Assembly (NCBI RefSeq): GCF_901000735.1 | Contig: NC_081546.1 | Location: 18,785,220-18,849,219 of the forward strand | Direction: 5' to 3' | Source of the DNA: Corylus avellana | Taxonomy: Eukaryota > Streptophyta > Magnoliopsida > Fagales > Betulaceae | Length of the DNA stretch: 64,000 nucleotides | In this document: piece after piece, positions 47,561 to 59,251 of the stretch | Position numbering within the stretch: the stretch's first letter is position 1 | How the letters are laid out: each line of letters begins with the position of its first letter | Translations under genes and position numbers: made by a program | Notes under the pieces: model-generated | What the model saw: the letters and a program-made list of their open reading frames with translations, nothing else | The model's database searches: none | Told to the model about the DNA's origin: nothing

Positions 47561-48430
47561 TTCTTTTTGTTTTATTTTGTTTTTATTTTTATTTTTTATT
47601 TTTATGGGACAGCAATCTTCATTAATTGGGGCTCAATGTCAACCAAGATATATCAAATATGATGTAACTAATGCATGCATGCAGAAGAAGAGGAGGAGTA
47701 TTGTTTAGGAGCTTGGTGATAAGTTTACATTACCCGGCCGACACAATTAAGAAACTAGTTGACTAATGCACTGGGATTATACAAAATTCAAATAGTTGGA
47801 TGGATCAGACTGATGCAAAATTAAGATAATTTAATCGATATAAATTGAATGAGTTTGATCGACCCTTTGACCATATCACAATCACCCTTTAACCGTATCA
47901 CAATCGATTAGCTTAGTGCACCAAAATGATACAAAACCCAGAAAGTTTGATTGACTGCCTTTCAATTGTATCATGATCAAATTAAAAGAGTTCAATCAAT
48001 CAAACTAGTGTACGAAGATGATTCAAAATTTAGAGAGTTCAATCGATAATTGGATTCTACCAATATCGAGTAGACTAATGCATTGAAATTATACAAAATC
48101 AAAGAGTTTGATTGTATCATGATTGATAGATGAGTGCACCAAGATCATCATAAAAAAAAATTCAAAACAGCTCAATCAATCTTTTGATCCTTATATTACG
48201 ACTGATTAATGAAGAAGTGCATCGGATGAAATTACAATAGTTTTAAACTTAAAATATTGGTTTCAAACAACCTATTAATTTCACTATTAAAAAAATGACC
48301 TATACTGACACATCTTTTCGCGGCAGTTGTGTAAGATGTGCCGGGAAAAAGAAAGTCAGTAACAAAATAAGTGTCAGTATTTTAATAAAAGCTCCCACAT
48401 GGAGCTGATTTTCTATAGTTCAAATTAAAG

Positions 48431-48462
<32 letters not shown>

Positions 48463-48471
48463 ACATTAATG

Positions 48472-48506
<35 letters not shown>

Positions 48507-48730
48507 AAACATTAATGATGACTTTAATGTTGTCGCTGATTTGTTATTATTAGTGACAATTATTATTATTGCTAATGGGAAAATGTCATTGCTAATAACT
48601 TCTTGCTACAACCCGCACACGAAATCATTTCCCACTAGATTAATAGGGATGTCCCAAAATGCCGTTGCTAATAGGAAACTTTTTCTAAAATTAGCGACGA
48701 CTAGCAAAAGTCATTGTTGATAAGCACTTA
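47561..48730. repeat. Degenerate tandem repeat and TA tracts downstream of COL
   Basis: At about 47750-48235, roughly 80-110 bp units recur with shared pieces: TAATGCA-CC-AAATGATACA, AGAGTTTGATTGA, and TTGTATCATGATTGAT. Copies are too diverged to fix a unit. (TA)n tracts lie at about 48438-48463 and 48474-48507. No gene. Confidence 0.5.
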
Positions 48731-48901
48731 TGAGAAATGTTAAGTATTTTTATAGTATTCTTTCAACTGTGATGTGTCTTTTAAAATTACCAATAGATTA
48801 AAAGTTAATAATAGTAATATCAAATTTAACGGTAATTTTAAAAGTCACATCACAGTTGAAAGGACACTAGGAGAACATTCGAAGAACACCTAACATTTCC
48901 C
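48731..48901. mobile_element. Hairpin MITE
   Basis: The left arm GAAATGTTAAGTATTTTTAT, then TTTCAACTGTGATGTGTC and TTTTAAAATTACC, is mirrored by GGTAATTTTAAAAGTCACAT, then CACAGTTGAAAGGACACTAG and CCTAACATTTCCC. It is about 170 bp and non-coding. A related arm lies just after the ERF stop codon. Confidence 0.75.
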
Positions 48902-48956
48902 AACACTTATCAGAAATGAATTTTGAGTCATCACTCAAAGTTTGGTCGCTAATTTA

Positions 48957-49923
48957 GTGGCGGAGCCACGTTAGGGCCCAGGGACGTGACCCTCCCAAAG
49001 ATACAAAACTTCGACTTTTTTAGAGAAAATGAAAGAAAGAAGAGTTAATAAATATTAATGGCCCTTGCAAATATTTTGTCTTTATGTGAACCTTTTTTTT
49101 CTCCTTCTATAGTGTTAAACAAAAAATTGCTTTCATAATATGTTGTACGAAGGAGGTGTAGGGTCATGTCTTTATATATATATATATAGCTTTACATATT
49201 TTGTGATATATTTTGGAACAGCTAGAAAGAAAGCAACTAAGTAGCACTTAAAAATCAAAACCCCATGGTTCAAAATAAGTCATGCATGCCAACAATATTT
49301 TAGTATAACAAATAGTGAGAAAATTAAAGATAATATTGAGTGAAGTGGCACTGACCCAAAAAAGGTGGTGACACGCTTGCTTAAGCTAGGTTTTTTCTCA
49401 CCTCAAAGGTAGTTCAATCAGCTAGAGACTACATGTTATAAAGCGAATGTCAGTAATTTGAATCACTCTCCCCATTTCCCTCCCCTGTAAAAAAATGTTA
49501 GGTTTTTTATTCTCTATAAATTTAACCCCTACTTTTTTTTAGCAGCACATCAGTGAGCAACTACAAACAAAATTAGAAGTTTAAAATTTTAGAACACTCA
49601 ATTTTCTAACTAGTCTCCACACATCACAATACCAAAAAAAAAAAGAAAAAAAAAAAAAAAAGGTGTGAACTTTTATATTTGTTCTAATTATTATTATTAT
49701 TATTATTTTACCATGCCTTTCTCTACAAATTGCTTTTTTTTTTTCTTTTTTTTTTTTTTCTAAAGACTATTTGAATTGTTTTGGCACATATTTATAAATT
49801 TTGGTATATATAATTTTTGAGATACACATATTATGTAAAAAAAATTACTTAATTTCAATTTTAAAATGCATTTATCATATTTTTAGTTCAACCTACAATA
49901 ACAAAATTTTGGCTACGCCAGTG
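48957..49923. mobile_element. Non-autonomous DNA element with GTGGCGGAGCCA-type ends
   Basis: The left end TAGTGGCGGAGCCACG and the inverted right end TCACTGGCGTAGCCAAAATT match over about 14 bases. The interior is AT-rich with no coding potential and contains homopolymer runs near 49640 and 49740. No target duplication was confirmed, so the superfamily is open and the limits are approximate. Confidence 0.5.
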
Positions 49924-50561
49924 ATATTCACCAAATTAATCGATCTGCTCATTAGCTTACTTTCCTACAATTCCTACACCTACAATTCCACGTGGTCTTT
50001 ATGACTATTTTTCCAATTACAAGAACTCCGATTGTATATACAAACCCTCTTAGAGCCAGTTTTAGATTGCGTTAAGGGGGTTTAAAAAAATATTTTTAGT
50101 ATCTAAAAAACTGTGTTAAAGAAAAGAAAAGTGGCATGTTTGGTAAAAAAAAAATTTACCAAAGTAGTTCTTTAATTTTTTTTTTTTTACTCAAAACGTG
50201 TCAAAAAAACACTTTTGGAAAGTTTAAAATAAAGATTTTTTTTTTTCTACTTTAAAAACTCTATTTTTCAATACAATCCCAAAGTCTCATCATTAATCTT
50301 AGTTGCAACCTTAAAGTCTCATAATTAAATTAAAACATAATTATTTTTTAAGTTTGAAGGATATATAATTAATAGTTAATTTATGAGTAAGTATAAATAC
50401 TCCAACTGATTTTCTCTTAACTATTTTAAACGTTTGATAGAAGTAGTGGCCGAGGTAATTTATAATGAGTTTAATATGTTTCTATAAAATGCATATGTTG
50501 AGATTTAATTTATCCAAAAAAACAAAAAAAAAATCTTAAGATTTAGTAGTTTTTTATAAAA
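49924..50561. other. AT-rich intergenic DNA
   Basis: No gene or clear element seen. Confidence 0.45.
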
Positions 50562-51811
50562 GAGAAAAATGTTCTAGACGCCCTAAAGTATGATTTTTTT
50601 TATTTTTTTTATTTTTTTTTACCAATCACTCCCTAAAGTTTAAATTTCATTGATTTACTCTTTAAGGTTTCAATTTTTATCAAATAGATCTTTCTGTTCA
50701 CATTCCATTAAATTTTTTGAGGTTTTACCACGTCAAACTCAATCAAAAGTCGACATGTGTCACTTATAATAATAATAAAATAAAATAGAGACGGGGGTGG
50801 TCCTCTCGCCCTTGGTAAAGGGGATACATATTGTCGTATTTTGATTGTATATGACATGGCAACACCGTTAGAAATCTAATGAAATGTGCAAAAAAATGAT
50901 TTATTTAATAACAATTAAAACCTTAAAAAGTAAGTTGATAACATTTAAACTTTAAGGAGTGATTTGTCTTTGTCTTTTAGTCTCTATACAATATTGCTGG
51001 TTTTAAAAACCTAGAGAGAGAGAGAGAGCAGTGCAAAGAGAGCATAGCAAAATTGGGGAAGGGGGAGAGGGAGTTATGACTCCCTTCTCCCTGCCCCCCT
51101 TTCCTCTTTCCCCCTTATTTTCCTGCCTCCTCCATAGATCGACCGAGACATGTGTGTCAATTGTCCTCGAGGTGCTTTCTAATAGCGCATTGAACACGTG
51201 AGGGTGTGTTGGGTTTTTGTTGGTATTCTGTTGTAATAGTATCTTCGTTGTTTTTAAATAAGAATGTCTTTTTTTCTAGATCTGCTTTTAACAGCGATCT
51301 ATAAAGTGAAGTTTTAGACGTTTTCTTAGGTTTTGTTTTCACAAATTCTTAAGAATAATAGAATTGGTTTATGGTCGGTTTTTTGTTTTCTTATAATTCC
51401 TTTCTGGTAGCAAACTATAGACCGATAACGGAGGAGTTATCCGCCATAAAGAATAATTGTCACTATGATAAAGGCAGCGAAGGAGCGTTTGATAAAGCAC
51501 TAGTAGCGGAGATGAAAAAGCCAGGAAATCAATGACCGGGCAATTGATAGAGACATGATTCGTCGGAATTTACTATATGTAGATCTGAAACTTATTGAAA
51601 TAGTGGCACTTTATAGATATTGCCTTGTAATAGCCCAAGATGCTATTGTGTGTGTCATAAATAATTTTTGGGTTATAAAGATTTCTAATTGTATCTTTGG
51701 CATTGTATCGAGCATTTTGTCCAATTTGATTGTTATTTCAATAAAAAGATAATTCTTAAAAAAAAAAAAAAAAAAAAAAAAAAGGAGTGATTTGTCTGAA
51801 ACATTTTTCCC
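50562..51811. mobile_element. Foldback MITE interrupted by a LINE derivative
   Basis: The left arm GAGAAAAATGTTCTAGACGC, then AATCACTCCCTAAAGTTTAA, is mirrored by TTTAAACTTTAAGGAGTGAT (50944-50963) and, after the LINE insert, GTCTGAAACATTTTTCCC. The core at 50790-50820 holds GGGGGTGGTCC. Without the 812-bp insert and its duplication the element is about 420 bp. A 9-bp duplication could not be confirmed. Confidence 0.65.
50970..51781 (+). mobile_element. Short LINE derivative with 16-bp target duplication
   Basis: AAGGAGTGATTTGTCT occurs at 50954-50969 and 51782-51797. The insert ends AATAAAAAGATAATTCTT plus about 24 A's. Its last 180 bases resemble LINE 3' ends elsewhere in the window (IKISNCIFGIVS-like). 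The first half has a GAGAGAGAG run and a CT-rich leader-like stretch with no LINE coding sequence, so it looks internally deleted rather than simply 5'-truncated. Confidence 0.8.
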
Positions 51812-52024
51812 AATAATGAAATCTTGTATATATATGAAAATATCTATTGTTAATGTTTTTAGTTGAAAAGAGAAAGACAAAAATAAAAGAAACGCCGAGA
51901 GGAAAAGTGCAAGTAAACGCGTGATGATGAAGAAGACTACGTACTCAGATACTCAAAATTCCTATTTTCTTTGGAATTACTCTATTATTTTTGCAGACGT
52001 GGTCCCAGCCAAGGTTGTCAATGA

Positions 52025-52066
<42 letters not shown>

Positions 52067-52812
52067 TTGTGGTTTCTGAGCGAGCCATGAAATCCTAAGG
52101 TATATACAGCCCCTGCTTTTTGATGACATTCACAAGTCGATCTAACATAAGGTGCATGTATTATATGGTCCCAGGAAATTCAATTTATATATGTAGATAA
52201 TCTAACGAGTTGTCTTTTTTTTTCTTTTCTTTTTTTTTTTTGGTAAGCAAAGAATACAAACAGGGAGATCAACTTTAGCTATTTTATTTGAGCGTGATTA
52301 TAATAGCACGTGCTCGCTGAGAGTCGCAAATGAGTAGTCTAGACGGTAAAAACTGCAAGAGCTCTTTCAAGTCGAACTGAGCCATATATTGCCTAACTCA
52401 TTCTCATCATAGCATTAATGGAACCTAAAATGGCTAATTTTAATAGGATTGAGGATTCTCATTTTAAGAATCGAACTCTCATCATATAATACATGCCCAA
52501 CTATTTAGAAATTTTTCTTAAGACGTGTTTAGTGTCATTATCCTAAACATCTCTTGTTCATTTTTTTTTAAGTAAAATAAAATAAAATTATCATTGAATT
52601 CATGGCGGCTTCACAAATTTAATGGTAAATTTGCTAAATTCTTTTACAAAAATAAAACTAATTATAAACAAAAAAATGAAAACGAAATATTTCTCTTTCC
52701 TAATGTACTGGCACTACACCTTGAAGTTGATGGTAACGAGTAGTTGTCATCTCCAATATGAGTCGTGATTCACTGCACGCGGCGTGCGACGCACGCCCGT
52801 GCAGGAATCACT

Positions 52813-52843
<31 letters not shown>

Positions 52844-53029
52844 TTTTTTGCACGCGGCGTGTCATGCACGCCGCGTGCTCTTTATCTTTACCCCTCCAAT
52901 ATTGGTGGATGGGCGTTGTTTGTGCCGCCGAACAAGAACAACAGTTGTTTCGCCATCTACACCAAAATCCAGAGAATTTTCCAGGGAATATTGGTGGATG
53001 GGCGTTTTTTTTTTTTTTTTTTTTTGAAT
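51812..53029. other. Intergenic DNA with TA tract and small GC-rich repeats
   Basis: (TA)n lies at about 52028-52061. At 52755-52880, CACGCGGCGTG-like blocks flank a poly(A) run in inverted orientation. TATTGGTGGATGGGCGTT is repeated at about 52901 and 52989. No gene is supported. Confidence 0.5.
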
Positions 53030-53222
53030 TCTTGTAAACTTCACTTTAGACATCTGAATTACCACACGATTTAACAAGATCCCCAAATTTCAAAACCTCT
53101 CAATTTGAACCTCTGAACTTTCAATTGCAGTCAATTTAAACCCCCTCTGTCATATTTTAAACGTTAAAAGTGAGACAATGACGTTTATACCCTTGAATTT
53201 TTTTATAAAATTTTAAATTTAC
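53030..53222. mobile_element. Half of a foldback MITE
   Basis: GTAAACTTCACTTTAGACAT, then TGAATTACCACACGA, matches the left arm of the MITE at 42222. The matching right arm is absent because an LTR begins at 53223. Confidence 0.55.
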
Positions 53223-53701
53223 TGATAAGTGCTAAAATTTTCATATTTTCAGTACTTAATTTGCATGTTTTAATCCTTTGGTTTTGGTTAATTAGGCTAT
53301 TTTACTTCTTTTTTGTATTTTCTTCGTTTTTTAGGCTTTAAGAAGAAAAGAAAGCGTTTCTTAAAGAATTACAAGCTTAAAGGGCAAATTGGGAAGACTT
53401 AGAAGATATGGTTGACCTTAGCCAATCATGGTTAAAGTTTAATCAAATAGAGGAAATGATCAATTCGGAATTTCTCACATTGAAGTCAACTCGGATTGGA
53501 TGAAAAATTGGATTCTGAATATGTCTCGGTATTTTGATTATAACTTTCAGCTCAGATATCTGATTGAGGTGATTCAAGCGGCATTGGAAGATAACTCAAA
53601 GGGATACAAATCATTTGTGAAATAGAATTACTCCCAATTCGGAGGCCTGATGACCAAAATCCATATAAGTCGGACCCGCCAATTACGGGCGAGAATTTTA
53701 T
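53223..53701. mobile_element. LTR fragment, cut by CACTA DNA
   Basis: Starts TGATAAGTGCTAAAA and shares blocks such as TAACTTTC and GATTCAAGCGGCATT with the LTR at 38242. It stops at 53701 where CACTACAAAAA begins. The remaining part should lie beyond the far end of the CACTA insertion. Confidence 0.65.
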
Positions 53702-53734
53702 CACTACAAAAAAAAAAAAAAAAAAAAAGGCATT

Positions 53735-54012
53735 TTTTGACGTGGTTACAATACCTGTTTTTTTGCCACGTCAGAAAATTTCTGACGTGTGCATTTTAAA
53801 ACGTCAGAAATTTTTTTCCTGACGTGTAATTAGTGACACATCACAATTTTTTGACGTGTCTGAACAAACACGTCAGAAAATTCTGACGTTTTAGATCTTG
53901 GAGCGTCAAAAAAAATGTTACAGATTTGGAAAATTAAAAAATGATATAATTTCTGACGTGGCGAGATTTGCCACGTCAGAAAATTCTGACGTGGTACACC
54001 ACCACGTCAGAA

Positions 54013-54047
<35 letters not shown>

Positions 54048-54300
54048 GATATATATTATAAATATACAAATATATATTTATATTAATAGTCTTGGCGATA
54101 CCACATGTCTGCGTCTATTTGGCGGGGGGAATTGGATCAGACATTAATGACCATTGGCACGTCGAGAGAAATTATCTCGAATTCCTCCCTATGTGTCCCA
54201 TCTCCCTTAAGAACATTATATATATATATATCGGATTTTTTTTTTTTTTTTTAGAGTATTTTTCTGACGTGCAACACTTGGCACGTCAGAAATCCCCTCG
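53735..54300. repeat. CACTA subterminal repeats, type TTTCTGACGTG
   Basis: Many direct and inverted copies of TTCTGACGTG / CACGTCAGAA between 53735 and 54015, and again at 54262-54290, separated by a (TA)n tract (54008-54043). Such arrays are the binding sites of the TNPA-type protein in En/Spm. Confidence 0.75.
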
Positions 54301-54331
54301 ATACCCGATATTAACATATCATAAAAAAATG

Positions 54332-54692
54332 GGGGATTTTAAAACTTTTCCCTCTTCTTTTTCCCTTCAACTCTTTCACTCTTCTTATTCTTTTCCCCTT
54401 CATTTATTTTCCCTACAATCTCCCTCTCCTCTCTCAATCTATCTTCTTCACACTGCACAGCAGCTCTCTCTAGATCTAGAGGGAAAAAATGAAAGCAGCA
54501 GATCGAAGAAGAAAGCAGAAGAAGAAAAAGAAAAGGAGAAGATCGAGAAGCTGGGTACTTAAAAAGAAAAAAAAAAAACGAAGAAGAAGATAAGATAGAA
54601 AAGAAGATTTTTGGGTTTTTGAAAATTTTTTTGGTTTGGGTTTTGAGTTTGAGTTTTTGAAAATGGAGATAGAAAAGAAGAGAGAGATAGAA
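54332..54692. other. CT-rich then GA-rich segment before the first gap
   Basis: A long pyrimidine-rich stretch (CTCTTTC, CTCTCAATC) changes to purine-rich sequence near 54480. It resembles a plus-strand transcript leader with an ATG at about 54488 but cannot be followed past the gap. No protein is recognised. Confidence 0.35.
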
Positions 54693-54792
54693 NNNNNNNN
54701 NNNNNNNNNNNNNNNNNNNNNNNNNNNNNNNNNNNNNNNNNNNNNNNNNNNNNNNNNNNNNNNNNNNNNNNNNNNNNNNNNNNNNNNNNNNN
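54693..54792. other. 100-N scaffold gap
   Basis: Exactly 100 N, the usual code for a gap of unknown size. Confidence 0.98.
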
Positions 54793-56353
54793 AAAAAAAA
54801 AAAAAAATTGGGAGTGGCTTGGCCATTTTGGGGTGGCTCGACCACCCCCTTTGGCCATGGGGGTGGGCCTGGCCACCCCCATCTGGCTGGATGGGGGTGG
54901 CTCGGCCACCCCCTAGGCACCAGGGGTGGCTCGGCCACCCCCTTGGAGCCCAAGGGGGTGGCCGAAACCACCCCCTGTACCCACTGGAGCCACCCCCAAT
55001 TTTTTTTTTTTTAATTTTTAAAAAAAATTAAAAAAATTAAATATGTGCCACGTGTCATCATCTGATTGGTCCACGTGTCAGTCCTAACGGTCAACTAACG
55101 GATGGACTAACTTAGTCCTTTATCAAAATCTCAGGAGGGTCCTGTGATAAAAATGAAACCTCAGGGGGTAAAAATAAAGTTACCAAACCCTAGGGGGGTA
55201 TTTAGTATTTAACCCAAAAATTAAATTCGATTAACAAAGGCTTGTAAAAATAAAAATTAATAGTTGATAGTTACTGTAACATTATTATAGTTGCATGTCA
55301 GTCGTATGGGGGTCTATTAAATTTAGAAGATTTGATCAAACATAAACCAGGATTCCCTACCGAATGATAGTTGTGAGAAGCCCTCTATGCGCATCATTTG
55401 GGCAAACATATAACCCATTTGAATTATTTTTGGAAGAGGTGACGAGCATGTGAAAGAGCCACGATGAAATTCGTTTGTCCGAGCACGTGCTCCAATTATG
55501 GCAGGGGCAAACCAACACATAAAGAGGTTCCATCGGGGCCTCACACCTCCTGCCCAATTTTGCTTAGGTAGAAGAAATTGTCGCAACTTCTAATTATAAG
55601 GAACTCTTTTTTTTTTTTTTTTTTTTTACCATTCACACCACTTTTTCTTTAAAAAAAAATCAAGCATTTTCACTTTTTTTATTTTTTATATTACATCATT
55701 CATTTTTTTAATCACATAATTTACTTTTTATTAAATTTTTTTTTCATTTTTTCATACAACTTTTTTATATTTTTGTACAAAACATTCTTACTTTTTTTTT
55801 ACGTCAATTTACAATATATAACTCTAATTTATTGTTAACGGCCTTTTTCCTTCATTATTTCATGTCATAATTTGGCTTCTTGATATCGGATACTTGTTTG
55901 TCTGAAAGAAAGAATGTCGTTGCCCAAATTCATAAACAAAATCATCAACTGCATAGGTTCCTAGCATTTCCCAATGCATCAAAGATACAATTTCATTAAG
56001 AGGCTAAATATATATCTAATTAAACAATTTTCAAGCTTTCCATTTCCTCCAAGAGGAGTGCCACTCTCCGGTACCTCTCACAAATCACCTTTATCTTTAT
56101 ATAATTTAATTTATAAATAGAGCATTATACGCAAATCAAATCATTTAATGAGATAGTTAAAAAAGTTTTAGCTTGTGGACGTAGGCTATAAACTGAACCA
56201 CTTTAATAGATCTATAAATATATATTTTGAAGCTTATGTTTTCATAGGTCATATGTCGTTCCAATAAAGACATGACCTAAGAAAACATAAACTTAAGGTT
56301 CTAATTCTCCGACTCGATTGATGTTGGGCATGCAGTAGTCTGGGTTAAACCTG
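54793..56353. other. Contig near-identical to 21100-22573, probably misplaced
   Basis: The whole contig matches 21.1-22.6 kb: the GC-rich core and right arm of the 20857-21432 MITE, then over 1.1 kb of ordinary flanking DNA. I count about a dozen substitutions or indels in the 1.1 kb of flank, plus about 80 bp of extra GGCCACCCC core sequence here. It is bounded by two 100-N gaps. Confidence 0.85.
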
Positions 56354-56453
56354 NNNNNNNNNNNNNNNNNNNNNNNNNNNNNNNNNNNNNNNNNNNNNNN
56401 NNNNNNNNNNNNNNNNNNNNNNNNNNNNNNNNNNNNNNNNNNNNNNNNNNNNN
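56354..56453. other. 100-N scaffold gap
   Basis: Exactly 100 N, the usual code for a gap of unknown size. Confidence 0.98.
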
Positions 56454-56612
56454 CCGTCGAAAATTTTTTTGACGTGCCAATTTTGACACGTCAAAAAAAT
56501 TTTTGACGCGTCAACATCAACACGTCAAAAAATTTTTGACGTGTCAAAATCGACACGTCAAAAAATGTACGTGTGATTTTTTGACGTGTCACCCCATTTG
56601 ACACGTCAAAAT
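56454..56612. repeat. CACTA subterminal repeats, type TTTTTGACGTGTCA
   Basis: About eight to ten alternating direct and inverted copies of TTTTTGACGTGTCA / TGACACGTCAAAAA. Similar to, but distinct from, the TTTCTGACGTG array at 53.7-54.3 kb. Followed by a (TA)n tract. Confidence 0.7.
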
Positions 56613-56639
56613 ATATATATATATATATATATATTTTAA

Positions 56640-57890
56640 AATAAAAAATAATTACAATATTCCAATACCTGATAATTATACAATAATTACAATATTTCTA
56701 ATCCACATCTAATACAAAATCCACCTAAATAATCCACATCCAATACATAATAATCCACATCCAATAATCCACATCCAATAATACACATCAAATACATAAT
56801 CAACATCCAATACATAATATACATAATCCACCTAAATAATCCACATCCAATAATCCACATCAAATACATAATCAACATCCAATACATAATATACATAATC
56901 CACCTAAATAATCCACATCAAATACATAATAATCCACATCCAATACATAATATACATAATCCACCTAAATAATCCACATCCAATACATAATAATTCACAT
57001 CAAATACATAATCAACATCCAATACATAATATACATAATCCACCTAAATAATCTACATCTAATACATAATCCACCTACATATATAATACACTTCCAATAC
57101 ATAATCCACCAACATAATCCACCTACATATATAATACACATCCAATACATAATATACATTCAATACATAATCCACCTAAATAATCAACATCCAATACATA
57201 ATCCACCTACATATATAATACACATCCAATACATAATCTACGTTCAATACATAATCCACATCCAATACACATTCAATACATAATCCACCTACATAATACA
57301 CATCCAATACATAATCCACCTACATATATAATACACATCCAACACATAATCCACCTACATATATAATACACATCCAACACATAATCCACCAACATATATA
57401 ATACACATCCAATACATAATCCACCTACATAATCCACATTCAATACATAATCTACCTACATAATACACATCCAACACATAATACACATCCAATACATAAT
57501 CCACATCTAATACATAAACCTAAAGAAATCCAAAATCCACATGCAATACCCAATACATAATCCACATCTAATACATAAACCTAAAGAAATCCAAAATCCA
57601 CATGCAATACCTAATTCAATCCAATCCAATCCAATCCAATTCAATACCTAATCCAATCCAATACATAATACACATCTATAATACACATCCATAATACACA
57701 TTCATAATCCACATAAATAATCCAATATAATCCAATCCAATACATAATACACATACATAATACACATTCATAATACACATCTATAATTCACATATATAAT
57801 CAAATCCAATACCTAATCTAATCTAATACGTAATTCAATCCAATACATATTCCACTCCAATACACAATACACATCCTGACCATACTATGA
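56640..57890. repeat. AT-rich minisatellite inside the CACTA region
   Basis: More than 1.2 kb built from ATCCACATCCAATACATA-like words with variants (AATCCACCTAAAT, ACCTACATATATAATACAC). Periods mix about 18, 26 and 36 bp. Open frames here (such as 56687-56896 on -) are repeat-derived. Confidence 0.75.
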
Positions 57891-58291
57891 GTTTCAAAGA
57901 ATATATATATCCAACACAACTTCATTAAACAAAATCTAATATCCTGAAATAATTATCCAACACAACACAACTTCATTACTAATATATATCTAATATCCAA
58001 TATCCAATATCTAACACATACTTCATTAAGCAAAATTTCAACATACATACTACATTCCAACACAACACATAACAAAACGTATATATATATCGAAAACACG
58101 TTCTAACACAAGGCAAAACAAATATATAATAAAACACATCTGGACTATTTACTACAAATAAGTTTCAATGTCTCTCAACAAACCTATAGTTTCATCTAAC
58201 TATATACAAAACAATAAGTAGCAGTATGTATACAAACAGTGATAATCAACGACGCCTGGCGCCCAACTCAACACAGTCATCCCCTAACTTT
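57891..58291. other. 3' flank of the TNPA-like gene
   Basis: AT-rich, no open frame of note. Probably the 3' untranslated part of the minus-strand gene. Confidence 0.4.
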
Positions 58292-59187
58292 TAATCTGCA
58301 TTACCTGCAAATGAGTTGTGAACCAATAATAATCAATACAAAAATTCAAAATTACTATGTAATATGATGCAAATATGTGTAAGTTCTAAAATAGGAGTTT
58401 TTAACAGTTGTTTCTAACAGTTAACAATTGTTAAAAAAACAAAATAAAATATATTATTACCTCTGTGGGGCGCAAATCCAGACGTCGACCCGAACATGGC
58501 CTCGATTTGGCGGAAACGAGCGTCAATCATAGCATCTTTCTCTTCTATTTGCGCTTTTTGTGCTTCAATCTGCCTCGCCATCTCTTCCATTGCCCTTCTT
58601 TGTGCTGCCCGCTCTTCTTCCATCACACGTCTTTCTTGTGCCCGCTCATCTTCAAGTTCTCTAATTCTATCTGTCATCTGTGAGAACGAGGAGCTCCAAG
58701 AATTTTGAGACCGTGTCTGGGACGGTGTATATTATGAATGTATGCTGCCCCGCACCGACAGCACATTCGGACCCAGCTGGCGGACCCTGCCAGCATACTC
58801 AGGCTTATTTTCATGCGCCTGAGCATACGCGTTATCAGGTGTCCACCGTACCGTCCCTTCCGTCACGGTCTTACTATTTGCCGGGTCAGTGGGCATCAAT
58901 TCCTTCATCCTCTCCTGTATATTAAAAAACAAATTAGTATCTCTTATAAGGAACGTTATTCTTAAGTAATTTATCAAAATATACAAAATGTTTGAGTACT
59001 TACACATCTCTCCCTGACCATGTCATTCGGATAGCCACCATCCTTCGTTGTGTGAGTAGTAACGTAACTTTCCGCTCGAGTTGGAGGAGTGCCGCCCCTG
59101 CCTATGGTCTGCATAGAAAATATATCAATACAACAACAACAAAAACAAAAAAAGTTAAAAAAAAACATAGACATAAACAACCGATTA

Positions 59188-59251
<64 letters not shown>

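Noticed and set aside
52755..52880. CACGCGGCGTG blocks around a poly(A) run, considered as a MITE or CRISPR-like repeat
   Set aside because: There are only two or three copies and no duplication; CRISPR arrays do not occur in plant nuclear DNA.
54339..55031. Open frames running through the N gap
   Set aside because: They are translated across undefined bases and across a likely misjoin, so they are not real proteins.
56687..56896. Tyr/Met/Ile-rich minus-strand open frame
   Set aside because: It derives from the AT-rich minisatellite.
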